Origin: a virus
Strand: one strand, 5' to 3'
DNA: 25,741 nt
Virus record (IMG/VR): IMGVR_UViG_3300017727_000136
Span: 1-25,741 of that record
The position numbers were made by a program, and so were the translations under genes. This document shows, in pieces, positions 1-6,829 of the stretch. Below the pieces are notes generated by a model. That model made no database searches, was not told the origin of the DNA, and saw only the letters and a program-made list of their open reading frames with translations. Within the stretch, counting starts at the first letter, position 1. Each line of letters starts with the position of its first letter.

Positions 1-699
1 ATTTATGGTTGTACTGACAGTACTATGTTTAATTATAATCCTTTAGCTAACGTAGATAACGGATCTTGTTTACCATTTGTTTATGGTTGTACTGATCCTT
101 TAGCTTACAACTATAATCCACTAGCTAATACTACAGATAATTCATGTTGTTTAATTGCTGGTTGTACTGATCCTTTAGCAGTTAACTATAACGAATTTGC
201 TTGTTTTGATGATAACTCATGTATAACAGCAGTTCCTGGTTGTACTGATGTTTCAGCTTACAATTACAACCCAACAGCAAACGTTTCAGATTCTACAGCA
301 TGTTTATATGATGCTGGTTGTTACGGAGGACCAGGTGTTCCATATTGGCTAAATGATGAATGTTTTGCTTGGGTAATTGATGTAGATGATTACTGTTGTG
401 ATAATGAATGGGATCCCACATGTCAATCAATGTATGATTACTGTCAATTAGGATGGCCAACAGATATAGCAGATGTTGCTTCATTAGGAATAGCAGTTTA
501 CCCCAACCCAACAAGAAACGTATTAACTATAGATACTAGATTAGATATTAAAGTAGAATTATATGATTTAATGGGAAGATTACTAATAAATTCAACAGAA
601 ACTAGACGTTTGGATTTATCTGATTTACCAAATGGATTATATAATTTATCAATCATACACGAAAATAAACGATATAGTAAACAAATAGTTAAACAATAA
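1..699 (+). CDS. T9SS-secreted Cys-repeat protein, C-terminal part (5' truncated)
   Basis: The reading frame is open from base 1, so the true start lies upstream; the ATG at 25 is internal to a repeat. The visible 232 residues hold four Cys repeats (GCTDPLAxNYNPxA...SC type, residues 3-101), then a Cys/Trp-rich module (residues about 106-148, with YCCDNEWDPTC), then a domain at about 162-232 that starts IAVYPNPT and ends NGLYNLSI...KQIVKQ. That last domain matches the T9SS type A sorting domain, which directs export and surface attachment in Bacteroidota; the repeats are common in secreted proteins of marine Flavobacteriia. Next to phage late genes, on the same strand and with similar base composition, it is most simply a phage-carried gene whose product uses the host's secretion system. 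A host flank of a prophage is the alternative. Domain assignment is firm; role is unknown. Confidence 0.85.
   Translation: MYGCTDSTMFNYNPLANVDNGSCLPFVYGCTDPLAYNYNPLANTTDNSCCLIAGCTDPLAVNYNEFACFDDNSCITAVPGCTDVSAYNYNPTANVSDSTACLYDAGCYGGPGVPYWLNDECFAWVIDVDDYCCDNEWDPTCQSMYDYCQLGWPTDIADVASLGIAVYPNPTRNVLTIDTRLDIKVELYDLMGRLLINSTETRRLDLSDLPNGLYNLSIIHENKRYSKQIVKQ
7..303 (+). repeat. Four imperfect Cys-repeat units (about 21-22 codons each)
   Basis: Units lie at about 7-69, 85-147, 160-222 and 238-303. Each encodes GCTD, then NYN, then a closing Cys, separated by 4-5 residue linkers. Base sequence around GGTTGTACTGATCCTTTAGC is nearly the same in units 2 and 3, so the array probably grew by duplication. 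More units may lie upstream of the window. Confidence 0.85.
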
Positions 700-717
700 C
701 AGCTTCTAGGATAATTT

Positions 718-726
718 TATATTTAT
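718..726 (+). promoter_or_regulatory. Candidate late promoter motif TATATTTAT
   Basis: The motif sits in the 50-base gap between the T9SS gene and the gene at 750, 23 bases before the ATG, and is followed by the A-rich sequence CATAGAATAACA. It matches three other gap motifs at 6811, 10134 and 22053. A promoter role is inferred from recurrence and position only. Confidence 0.4.
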
Positions 727-749
727 CATAGAATAACACTTATATAGCA

Positions 750-1814
750 ATGGCAAACGATAAATTTTACGGATATTCACCTAAAACAAGTAAACCTAGT
801 GGAAAAGAAGGATCATCATGGTCTGGAGAAAAAGAAGGTAATTCTTATGAAAATTTAGGTAATAGATTAGATAGATTAAACCCATACGAATTTAGAAAAG
901 GTATGGATTATGAATTAATATCAGTAGGGGTTTCACGACTAGCGGAATCTACACCTGGAGAAAGAGAAAAAGCTACTGAAGCTGTTCTTAAAAATCTCGA
1001 AGAACATGGTGGATATTATACTGCTTTAATTACTTATGAAACTGAATATCGTAATGCAGAAAAAAAGCCTGCTTTTAAAACATGGTTATCTGAACAAGAT
1101 GAATTTAAAATGAAAGAGGTGGATAAAGAATATAAAAATGATAAAATGGTAGAATTAAAAGAAGCCATTAAATCCCAAATCAGAACAACTTTATTAACAG
1201 AAGCAAAAGATGTTGATGAAGAAGATGAAGATACTACAGCTAAAAAAGCAGCTAAGGGTGCTAAAAAAGCAGCTAAAGGTACAGCTAGATTTGATAAAGA
1301 AATAAAAGCTATTGAAGAACTATTATTTGGAAAAGATAAAGGTGATGAAAAAGCTTCTGAAGAGAATCCAGGTAAGGGTAGTTTATTATTTATAAAAGAT
1401 AAAAATTTAGAAGCTTATAAATCGGATAAAAATATAGATAAATATAAAAAATCTATTGAATTAACAGATGCTATTACTAAAAAACTTGAAAAACATGTTG
1501 AAGCCTTTAGCAAACTAGGTAATAAAGTTACTGTTGCTGATGTAAAAGGTAAAGATCTTCCTGATACTATTAAAAAACTAGAAGCTAGAATTACAGCTAT
1601 TAAAAAGGAAGAAGAACAAGCTATAGCTGATAAAGGTAAAGAAAAAAATGAGATCGCTTCAACTGATATGACTAGAGCTAATCATTTAAGATTACTTGAA
1701 ATTATTAAAGAAAATGGTATTTCACTTAGAGAAGGAAAAGATTCAGTAAAAGTATATTACGAAATAGCTAAACAAGCTTATTTAGAAGGCTTATCAAAAG
1801 GTCTTAAATTATAA
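750..1814 (+). CDS. Charged helical protein of unknown function, probably virion or head related
   Basis: I do not recognise a named family for this 354-aa protein. The first 45 residues are Gly/Ser/Lys-rich and probably disordered. Residues about 46-110 form a compact-looking helical part (NPYEFRKGMDYEL..., KATEAVLKNLEEHGGYYTAL). The remainder is Lys/Glu-rich and predicted mostly helical or coiled coil, with a tandem AKKAAKG repeat near residue 165. The segment LKEAIKSQIRTTLLTEA near residue 136 resembles the N-terminal helices of the proteins at 1825, 2412 and 10162. It starts the first complete transcription unit of the window and has a promoter-like motif upstream. A packaged internal or head-associated protein fits the composition and neighbours, but nothing in the sequence proves it. 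Confidence 0.7.
   Translation: MANDKFYGYSPKTSKPSGKEGSSWSGEKEGNSYENLGNRLDRLNPYEFRKGMDYELISVGVSRLAESTPGEREKATEAVLKNLEEHGGYYTALITYETEYRNAEKKPAFKTWLSEQDEFKMKEVDKEYKNDKMVELKEAIKSQIRTTLLTEAKDVDEEDEDTTAKKAAKGAKKAAKGTARFDKEIKAIEELLFGKDKGDEKASEENPGKGSLLFIKDKNLEAYKSDKNIDKYKKSIELTDAITKKLEKHVEAFSKLGNKVTVADVKGKDLPDTIKKLEARITAIKKEEEQAIADKGKEKNEIASTDMTRANHLRLLEIIKENGISLREGKDSVKVYYEIAKQAYLEGLSKGLKL
1239..1280 (+). repeat. Tandem 21-base repeat encoding AKKAAKG twice
   Basis: Two adjacent 21-base copies (1239-1259 and 1260-1280) differ by a single base and lie in frame inside the gene at 750. The Lys/Ala-rich product resembles flexible basic linkers seen in nucleic-acid-binding proteins. Copy number could vary by slippage. 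Confidence 0.85.
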
Positions 1815-1824
1815 ATAAAAAATC

Positions 1825-2172
1825 ATGAAACTAACAACACTTAAAAATATTATTAAAGAAGAAATTATAAAACTTCAAAATGAACAAGTCAATTTACCAC
1901 AAGGACAATCAATGGAGGGTATGAGCTCATGGGGGTTAAATTGGATAAATACAATAAATAATATGCCTCAAGCAAATAGATGTAATTTTATTAATGGTAG
2001 AATTGCGGGTTGGCAAAATAAACTAAATACAGCAGGTCCTAATTTTGCAAACCAACTTAAGATGAAATTAAATGTAGGTATAGGAAAAGGACAAGCTGAA
2101 GGGTGTTTTGACGCTGGTACACATCCAACCTATTTCGTACAAGGATACATGGGACAAGGACCAGCAGTATAA
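1825..2172 (+). CDS. Small protein with LKxxIKEE-type N-terminal helix, function unknown
   Basis: The 115-aa product starts MKLTTLKNIIKEEIIKL, an amphipathic helix that recurs at the start of the proteins at 2412 and 10162. The rest is Asn/Gly-rich with a few Trp and two Cys (about positions 53 and 94) and no recognised domain. It starts 10 bases after the preceding stop, behind an A-rich leader. The shared helix could be a targeting tag, as for the cleaved N-termini of T4 internal head proteins, but that is an analogy and not a homology call. Confidence 0.65.
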   Translation: MKLTTLKNIIKEEIIKLQNEQVNLPQGQSMEGMSSWGLNWINTINNMPQANRCNFINGRIAGWQNKLNTAGPNFANQLKMKLNVGIGKGQAEGCFDAGTHPTYFVQGYMGQGPAV

Positions 2173-2187
2173 AAATATAAACACGTT

Positions 2188-2388
2188 ATGATAGAATATT
2201 TAAAAAATTTATGGAATGCTCTTTGGGCTAAAACAACAATAGACGAAGAATTAAAATCCAGATACGACGAAGTCGTAAAAGAATTAGAAGATGTTAAAGC
2301 ATCTGCTAAGCAAGTAGTTAAACAATCAAAAGACGTTGTTAAAGCTGCTAAAGGTAAAAAACGAAGAGGTAGAAAACCTAAAAAATAA
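2188..2388 (+). CDS. Small coiled-coil protein with basic AT-hook-like tail
   Basis: The 66-aa product starts with an amphipathic, Trp-rich helix (MIEYLKNLWNALWAK), continues as a heptad-like helix (residues about 18-52) and ends in KKRRGRKPKK. The RGRKP core resembles an AT-hook, which binds the minor groove of AT-rich DNA. The same KKRRGRKP string appears near the N-terminus of the late sigma factor at 6035. It lies 15 bases after the gene at 1825 and 23 bases before the next. A DNA-binding or DNA-condensing role is inferred. A minus-strand frame over the same bases is a shadow. Confidence 0.6.
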   Translation: MIEYLKNLWNALWAKTTIDEELKSRYDEVVKELEDVKASAKQVVKQSKDVVKAAKGKKRRGRKPKK

Positions 2389-2411
2389 TTAACCATTCTA
2401 AAATTAGAAAA

Positions 2412-2723
2412 ATGAATTTACAAGAATTAAAAGAAATGATTAAAGAAGAATTCGATGCTTATACAGAGCAGGCAGAACCAACAGTAGATGTATCAGACGC
2501 AGATATAGATGCAGATGGTGATGAGGATTCTGAAGAAACTTTACGTCAAATCTACGATATGCTAAAAGATTACTTCGAAGGAGGTAATGATGCTGGTGAT
2601 GGTGCTGATGCTGATGATGCTGATGATAATGATGAGGCTGAAGAAAAAGATGCTGAACCAGCAGAAGAAAAAGAAGAACTTCAAGAGAGATTTAAAAAAT
2701 TAGCTAATATTATTAAAGGATAA
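2412..2723 (+). CDS. Very acidic small protein with LKxxIKEE-type N-terminal helix
   Basis: The 103-aa product begins MNLQELKEMIKEEFDAY, the same type of helix as at 1825. The middle is almost entirely Asp, Glu, Ala and Gly, encoded by a low-complexity GATGCT-like tract. The end (LQERFKKLANIIKG) is again an amphipathic helix. An acidic disordered middle between two helices would suit a scaffold, a DNA mimic or a charge-balancing internal protein. None of these can be chosen from the sequence. The stop is only 6 bases before the next start, so both are probably translated from one message. Confidence 0.65.
   Translation: MNLQELKEMIKEEFDAYTEQAEPTVDVSDADIDADGDEDSEETLRQIYDMLKDYFEGGNDAGDGADADDADDNDEAEEKDAEPAEEKEELQERFKKLANIIKG
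2588..2640 (+). repeat. Low-complexity GATGCT/GATGAT triplet tract
   Basis: Imperfect GAT/GCT/GGT triplets encode an Asp/Ala/Gly run inside the acidic protein. The tract is prone to slippage, so length may differ between relatives. Confidence 0.75.
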
Positions 2724-2729
2724 TTAGCT

Positions 2730-4172
2730 ATGACTCTTAACGAGTTATTATTAGAATGGTCTTACCGAACTCAAAAGGGATATCCATCACTGGGTAACCC
2801 TTCTGATGTTCGTGTTTTAAAAACATTATTAGAAAAATTAAATTTACCTTCAGATACTATTATTAACAGAATGTCTGAAGCTTCTTTAAATCCTGGTGAA
2901 TTAAGAAAAGATCGTGAACCTAATCGCGCAGAAGTTTTTCTTAAAAAAATCGAAAATAATGAAGAATTTGAACTAATGGATGGCTCTATGGTTGTTATAG
3001 ATAAAGAACAATCAGCTGATTCAATTCAAAGATTAAAAGATAAAGATTTTAATAAATTAATATTTACTGACACATCAGGTAAACAATTAAAACTAAACCA
3101 ATTTAAAAAAACAAAAGAATTTGGTGCTGGATCAGGTGCTGGAGGTGGTTCTGTAGATACTAGGATAATGGAATCGGCTCATTGTTTTGGTTTAGCCATA
3201 GCATATTATGTTAAAGGAGAGAAAATCACTAAAGAAGATTTAATTAGAGAAAATTTTGAACAAGCCCAACCACATGTAGATGTAGATGCTACAATTGATG
3301 AAATAGAAGAATTTTTAGAAAGAAAACCTTTATGGTATGATTCAACAGCTAAATCAGTTAATAAAATATATGATTTATTCCCTAATAATAGTTTTAAATT
3401 CCATAGAGGTTCTGAACAAGTAAAAGCCATATATTCTGCTTGGCAGTCGGCTAAAACAGAAAAAGGTTTAAAACTAATGGATGATAAATGGAATCCCGCT
3501 GATATTTGGTTAATATCACCAAAAATTAGTGGTGTGACTTTTTCAAATGATTTAAAAATATTAAATGGTGAAATATCCAGTTTTTATGAAGATAGAGATT
3601 TAGTAGGTATTTCATTAAAAATGATCGGTAAAAAAGCTGAAGCCACCTCAAAAGTATTTGGCGATCCAAACATACCACCAGGAAATGAATATAAATATGA
3701 AGGTTATAAAACTACTACTAAATCTTCTACAGTTGAAATTCAATATACAGGTGGTTCAATTACATGTAGGAATTTTAGTGTTGAAACTGGCTGGTCTACT
3801 GAAATAAAAGGTAAAGCCGCTCAAGGCGGTAAATGTGGGCATACAGGGGTTAATGATATTTTAAAATTAAATAATGTAACACAACTACCTCTACAACGAG
3901 ATACATTAGCTGCTTTTAAAACTGATGATAAAGAATATTATGATAAATTTTATTATTTATTTGATCGATTTATAGAAAATATAAATGATAAAGATTTTAA
4001 AGAATTATATGATGAAAAACCACTTTCTTGGAAAACATCTAATTATATGGGGCTAGAATTTCTATCACGCTTAGAAGATAACCCTGAACAAACAGACGAA
4101 ATACTTAACGATGTAATGCGATATGCTTCATCATCAACTAAATTATCATCTCAATTTATAAAAATATCTTAA
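2730..4172 (+). CDS. 480-aa protein, possible PD-(D/E)XK nuclease-like fold
   Basis: No family can be named with certainty. The N-terminus (MTLNELLLEW) resembles the short helices of its upstream neighbours. A Gly/Ser-rich linker (residues about 132-141) precedes a helix with E148 (RIMESAHCFGLA). Then come WNPADIW (D258) and LVGISLK (K297). A helix Glu, a strand Asp and a strand ending in xxK in this order is the layout of PD-(D/E)XK nucleases and related phage DNA-end proteins, so a nuclease or DNA-processing role is possible. Residues about 345-375 contain two Cys (ITCRNF and GGKCGH) that could bind a metal. It is the last gene before the hairpin terminator at 4206. The gene is certain; the function is a weak inference. 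Confidence 0.75.
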   Translation: MTLNELLLEWSYRTQKGYPSLGNPSDVRVLKTLLEKLNLPSDTIINRMSEASLNPGELRKDREPNRAEVFLKKIENNEEFELMDGSMVVIDKEQSADSIQRLKDKDFNKLIFTDTSGKQLKLNQFKKTKEFGAGSGAGGGSVDTRIMESAHCFGLAIAYYVKGEKITKEDLIRENFEQAQPHVDVDATIDEIEEFLERKPLWYDSTAKSVNKIYDLFPNNSFKFHRGSEQVKAIYSAWQSAKTEKGLKLMDDKWNPADIWLISPKISGVTFSNDLKILNGEISSFYEDRDLVGISLKMIGKKAEATSKVFGDPNIPPGNEYKYEGYKTTTKSSTVEIQYTGGSITCRNFSVETGWSTEIKGKAAQGGKCGHTGVNDILKLNNVTQLPLQRDTLAAFKTDDKEYYDKFYYLFDRFIENINDKDFKELYDEKPLSWKTSNYMGLEFLSRLEDNPEQTDEILNDVMRYASSSTKLSSQFIKIS

Positions 4173-4205
4173 AAAAAACTTGGATTACATTAATATTTTC
4201 CATAT

Positions 4206-4226
4206 CCTACAACTGTAGGGGTTTTT
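4206..4226 (+). terminator. Intrinsic terminator hairpin with T-tract
   Basis: CCTAC (4206-4210), loop AACT, GTAGG (4215-4219), then GG and five T. A short GC-rich stem followed by T residues in a 76-base gap is typical of a Rho-independent terminator. It is the only clear one I see here and separates the charged-protein group (750-4172) from the cassette that starts at 4249. The stem can be extended to 6 bp only with a too-short 2-base loop. Confidence 0.65.
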
Positions 4227-4248
4227 AGGTCGAAGTGGCGAACCGGTT

Positions 4249-4620
4249 ATGAATCAATACGATCCCAAACATATAGATAAAGCGTTAAAACGGATGGAAA
4301 AGTCCGATACGTTAAAGAGCATTCCCCGCCCTGATACCAACATTATGTCATTTTTCAATGATATAGAAGAAGATAATCAATTAAATAAACAAAAAACAGC
4401 TGCTGAGCTAAAAAAAGAACAGTACCTAGAAAAAGTGAATTCCTTAAAGAAATTAGTAAAAAATGTGGGTACTGAAGATGAAATTAATCGCCTAACAGCA
4501 ATAGGTGCTTTAATTGAAACTACTAATTTCCTTAATTTAAAACCAGACCGTAAAAAAATATTAAAAGAAAATATGGTATGGTGTAATGAAATCTATAAAC
4601 AATATACAAATGAAAATTAA
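4249..4620 (+). CDS. Hypothetical helical protein
   Basis: The 123-aa product is charged and mostly helical, with a segment DTNIMSFFNDIEED (about residues 30-43) and a Lys-rich coiled-coil stretch (about 52-75). No family is recognised. The start is fixed by an in-frame stop about 33 bases upstream. It begins the cassette after the terminator, and its last 11 bases overlap the next small gene, so the two are probably translationally coupled. Confidence 0.65.
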   Translation: MNQYDPKHIDKALKRMEKSDTLKSIPRPDTNIMSFFNDIEEDNQLNKQKTAAELKKEQYLEKVNSLKKLVKNVGTEDEINRLTAIGALIETTNFLNLKPDRKKILKENMVWCNEIYKQYTNEN

Positions 4621-4747
4621 AAACTTAGACCGCTGGTCTGATGATGATTACTATCCAAAAAAACAAAAAATTAAACGTACAAAACCTCGTAAAGATAATT
4701 TGGATGGTGTAAAAAAAGGTCGTACGTTTAAATCAACTAAAAAATAA
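4610..4747 (+). CDS. Small basic protein (45 aa)
   Basis: Starting at ATG 4610, which overlaps the end of the preceding gene by 11 bases, an open frame reads MKIKNLDRWSDDDYYPKK... and ends at TAA 4745-4747. More than a third of the residues are Lys or Arg; the only acidic cluster is SDDD near the start. It fills the space to the gene at 4752 exactly, with a 4-base gap, in a region where genes otherwise abut. That packing is the main support. No family is recognised; the composition would allow nucleic-acid binding. Confidence 0.6.
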   Translation: MKIKNLDRWSDDDYYPKKQKIKRTKPRKDNLDGVKKGRTFKSTKK

Positions 4748-4751
4748 TATT

Positions 4752-4973
4752 ATGGCAAAATACGAACAACAAGTACAAAACGCAATGGAAAGATTAGATC
4801 AATCCTTAGCTAGATTAAGAGATCTTATTAAAAGGGGCGAAAATGCTAATGCAATTCATTTTATGGAAAGAGGTGAATTAAAAGATCGTTATGAAGACCT
4901 TCAAAATATTATTAATATCTCCTATAATGGTAATTATGGAGCTAGAGGTGTAAGAAACACAGGAAATTTATAA
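4752..4973 (+). CDS. Small helical protein
   Basis: The 73-aa product is a probable helical hairpin or coiled coil (AMERLDQSLARLRDLIKRG, then ELKDRYEDLQNIINI) with a Gly/Asn-rich tail. It lies 4 bases after the small basic gene and 1 base before the HD-domain gene, which implies joint expression. No function can be assigned. Confidence 0.65.
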   Translation: MAKYEQQVQNAMERLDQSLARLRDLIKRGENANAIHFMERGELKDRYEDLQNIINISYNGNYGARGVRNTGNL

Positions 4974-4974
4974 T

Positions 4975-5757
4975 ATGTTATCAGCAGAAAAAATCCAATC
5001 AAATTGGAATCGTTACATTCAAGTAGTAGAAACTTCGTTTTCAAAAGAACGAACAGACATATTATTACCATTTTTAGACAAGTATAAAGAAAGAATGATG
5101 ATGATGCCTGCTTCAAGCAAAAATTGGCACCATTCAGCATTTGCAGGTGGTTATACTGATCACGTTTTACGTGTGTATGATTGCGCTAATTCATTATATA
5201 AAACGTGGAAAGACATGGGTGCTGATATTTCAACGTACACTGTTGAAGAAATGCATTTCGCAGCTTTATTTCATGATTTAGGTAAAATGGGTCAACAAGA
5301 AGGTGAATATTATCAACCAAACGACTCAAAATGGCATGTTGAAAAATTAGGACAAATATATAAATTCAACACAGATATACCTGCGATGAAAGTCCCAGAA
5401 CGTTCATTATTTATACTACAGGAAATTGGTTGTAAAGTAACTCAAAACGAGTATATTACAATTAAAATCCATGATGGTTTATATGATGAGTCAAATAAAT
5501 TTTATTTTATGTCTGGTCAAAAAGAAACTAGACTCAGAACTCATTTACCAATATTAATGCACCAAGCAGATCACATGGCTGCTCAAATTGAATTTGAAGA
5601 ATGGAATAATGCATCTGATGCTGTTCCTAAATCAAAACCAGCTAATGCATCTAAAGGTGATAAAACACTAAGAGCAGCTAAAAAAGTAAACGTAGAAAAT
5701 AACCCAAAATTAGCATCAGCAACATTAGATGTTATAGATTCATTTTTTAAAGACTAA
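4975..5757 (+). CDS. HD-domain phosphohydrolase, YhaM-like
   Basis: This 260-aa protein carries the metal ligands of an HD domain: H52/H53, H63, the H100-D101 pair in FHDLGKMG, and later candidates at H166, H196 and H200 (MHQADH). The entry motif PASSKNWHHSAFAGGYTDH closely resembles the HD domain of the YhaM family of 3'-5' exoribonucleases, but the OB-fold usually found in front of it is missing. It could act on RNA, on nucleotides or on a signalling nucleotide; the sequence does not decide. T4 has no counterpart that I know of. The C-terminal 60 residues are Lys/Ala/Asn-rich and less conserved in appearance. Its stop overlaps the start of the next gene (TAATG). Confidence 0.8.
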   Translation: MLSAEKIQSNWNRYIQVVETSFSKERTDILLPFLDKYKERMMMMPASSKNWHHSAFAGGYTDHVLRVYDCANSLYKTWKDMGADISTYTVEEMHFAALFHDLGKMGQQEGEYYQPNDSKWHVEKLGQIYKFNTDIPAMKVPERSLFILQEIGCKVTQNEYITIKIHDGLYDESNKFYFMSGQKETRLRTHLPILMHQADHMAAQIEFEEWNNASDAVPKSKPANASKGDKTLRAAKKVNVENNPKLASATLDVIDSFFKD

Positions 5758-6026
5758 TGACAACACTTAGTATTATATTAGCAGTAGTAGTTGTAACTTC
5801 TTTTTTTGTAATAAGAAATTTACTTAAACAAATAGAAAAATTAGAAGATATACAAACAGAATATGAAAATTTTATCACTAAACAAAGCGAAGCTATTAAC
5901 GCTTGTGATCAACGATTAAAACAAATTGATGATAGAGGTATTTTCAGTGGAGATGATCAAATAGGATGGTTTTGGACTGATATTAAAAAAATACAAGAAG
6001 CATTAAACGAATTTACCCTTAAATAG
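5757..6026 (+). CDS. Membrane-anchored coiled-coil protein
   Basis: Residues about 4-22 (LSIILAVVVVTSFFVI) form one hydrophobic segment, probably a signal anchor, followed by a charged coiled coil (NLLKQIEKLEDIQTEYENF) and a conserved-looking tail (IGWFWTDIKKIQEALNEF). The 89-aa product shares one base with the HD gene stop and lies 8 bases before the sigma gene. Most of the protein would face the cytoplasm if the N-terminus is outside. Function is unknown. Confidence 0.7.
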   Translation: MTTLSIILAVVVVTSFFVIRNLLKQIEKLEDIQTEYENFITKQSEAINACDQRLKQIDDRGIFSGDDQIGWFWTDIKKIQEALNEFTLK

Positions 6027-6034
6027 ACCCTTAA

Positions 6035-6802
6035 ATGTCAAATGAAAAAAAATCAGAACCGGCTACCACCGGTTCTCTTACTCCCGAACCCGTTGTTAAA
6101 AAAAGACGAGGTAGAAAACCATCTAAAAAACAATATTTTACCTCAGATGTAGACGCTGCTATAAAAGAATATTTAGCATCCTCTAATCAAGAAGAAAGAA
6201 ACGAAATATATCGTTCTCGTATAGCGTACGCTTTTTATAAATTAGCTGAAAATCTAATCCACACATTTAAATTTTACTATACAGAGGTAGAATCATTAGA
6301 AGATTTAAAACATGAGGTTTGTTGTTTTTTCTTAGAAAAACTAGATTATTTTAAACCAGAAAAAGGATCTAAGGCATTTTCGTATTTTTCTATTGTAGGT
6401 AAAAATTATCTTATACTATATAATAATAATAACTACAAAAAGAAAAAAGCCAAAGTAGACCCATTAGCAGCAGACGAAGATGCTGGTGTATTACGTCAAT
6501 TAGGTAGAGATGATCGTAAAAAAGATATAAAAGAATTTATAGACTATTTTACCGAATATGTAGATAAACACATGTTTACTTTATTTAAAAAAGATCATGA
6601 TAGAAAAGTATGTGATGCTGTAAATATATTATTTAAACGAAGAGAAAATTTAGAAATATTTAATAAGAAAGCACTATACATTTATATAAGAGAGATGACT
6701 GGTGTAGAAACCCCAGTAATTACTAAAGTAACTAAAGTACTTAAAAAACTATATAAAAGACTTTACACTGAATATGCCGAAACAGGGTATGTAAGAGTTT
6801 AA
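6035..6802 (+). CDS. 55: Late-transcription sigma factor, T4 gp55-like
   Basis: Residues about 88-135 (LEDLKHEVCCFFLEKLDYF, then KAFSYFSIVGKNYL, then a Lys-rich stretch) match sigma region 2 as seen in T4 gp55. In T4, gp55 binds the host RNA polymerase core and recognises the short late promoter. This protein has 255 residues, against about 185 in T4. The extra parts are an N-terminal tail with KKRRGRKPSKK (about 22-32, AT-hook-like) and a C-terminal helix-turn-helix-like stretch (IREMTGVETPVITKVTKVL, about 218-236). The final residues (ETGYVRV) do not show the hydrophobic/acidic clamp-binding tail of T4 gp55. The first candidate late promoter lies just after its stop. Confidence 0.8.
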   Translation: MSNEKKSEPATTGSLTPEPVVKKRRGRKPSKKQYFTSDVDAAIKEYLASSNQEERNEIYRSRIAYAFYKLAENLIHTFKFYYTEVESLEDLKHEVCCFFLEKLDYFKPEKGSKAFSYFSIVGKNYLILYNNNNYKKKKAKVDPLAADEDAGVLRQLGRDDRKKDIKEFIDYFTEYVDKHMFTLFKKDHDRKVCDAVNILFKRRENLEIFNKKALYIYIREMTGVETPVITKVTKVLKKLYKRLYTEYAETGYVRV

Positions 6803-6810
6803 ACTTTCCC

Positions 6811-6827
6811 ATATTTATAACAAAATA
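6811..6827 (+). promoter_or_regulatory. Candidate late promoter ATATTTATAACAAAATA
   Basis: The motif lies in the 27-base gap between the sigma gene and the gene at 6830. All 17 bases recur at 22054-22070 before another structural gene. The core ATATTTAT ends 11 bases before the ATG. It would start the baseplate transcript. Confidence 0.5.
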
Positions 6828-6829
6828 GT

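Noticed and set aside
293-514. Minus-strand open frames here and at 2130, 3206, 4934, 9185, 12280, 12827, 16925, 17198, 17654, 21930 and 22393
   Set aside because: All lie opposite well-supported plus-strand genes and their products show no domain or normal protein composition.
1810-1817. TATAAATA at the end of the gene at 750
   Set aside because: It ends only 7 bases before the next ATG, leaving no room for a leader, and includes the stop codon of the previous gene.
4226-4260. tRNA D-arm-like string (GTGGCGAACCGGT)
   Set aside because: No acceptor stem, anticodon arm or T-arm can be drawn around it, and a coding gene starts inside the would-be tRNA.
6016-6038. Direct repeat ACCCTTAAAT around the sigma gene start
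   Set aside because: Only 10 bases, two copies, partly explained by coding sequence; no sign of an attachment site or operator.
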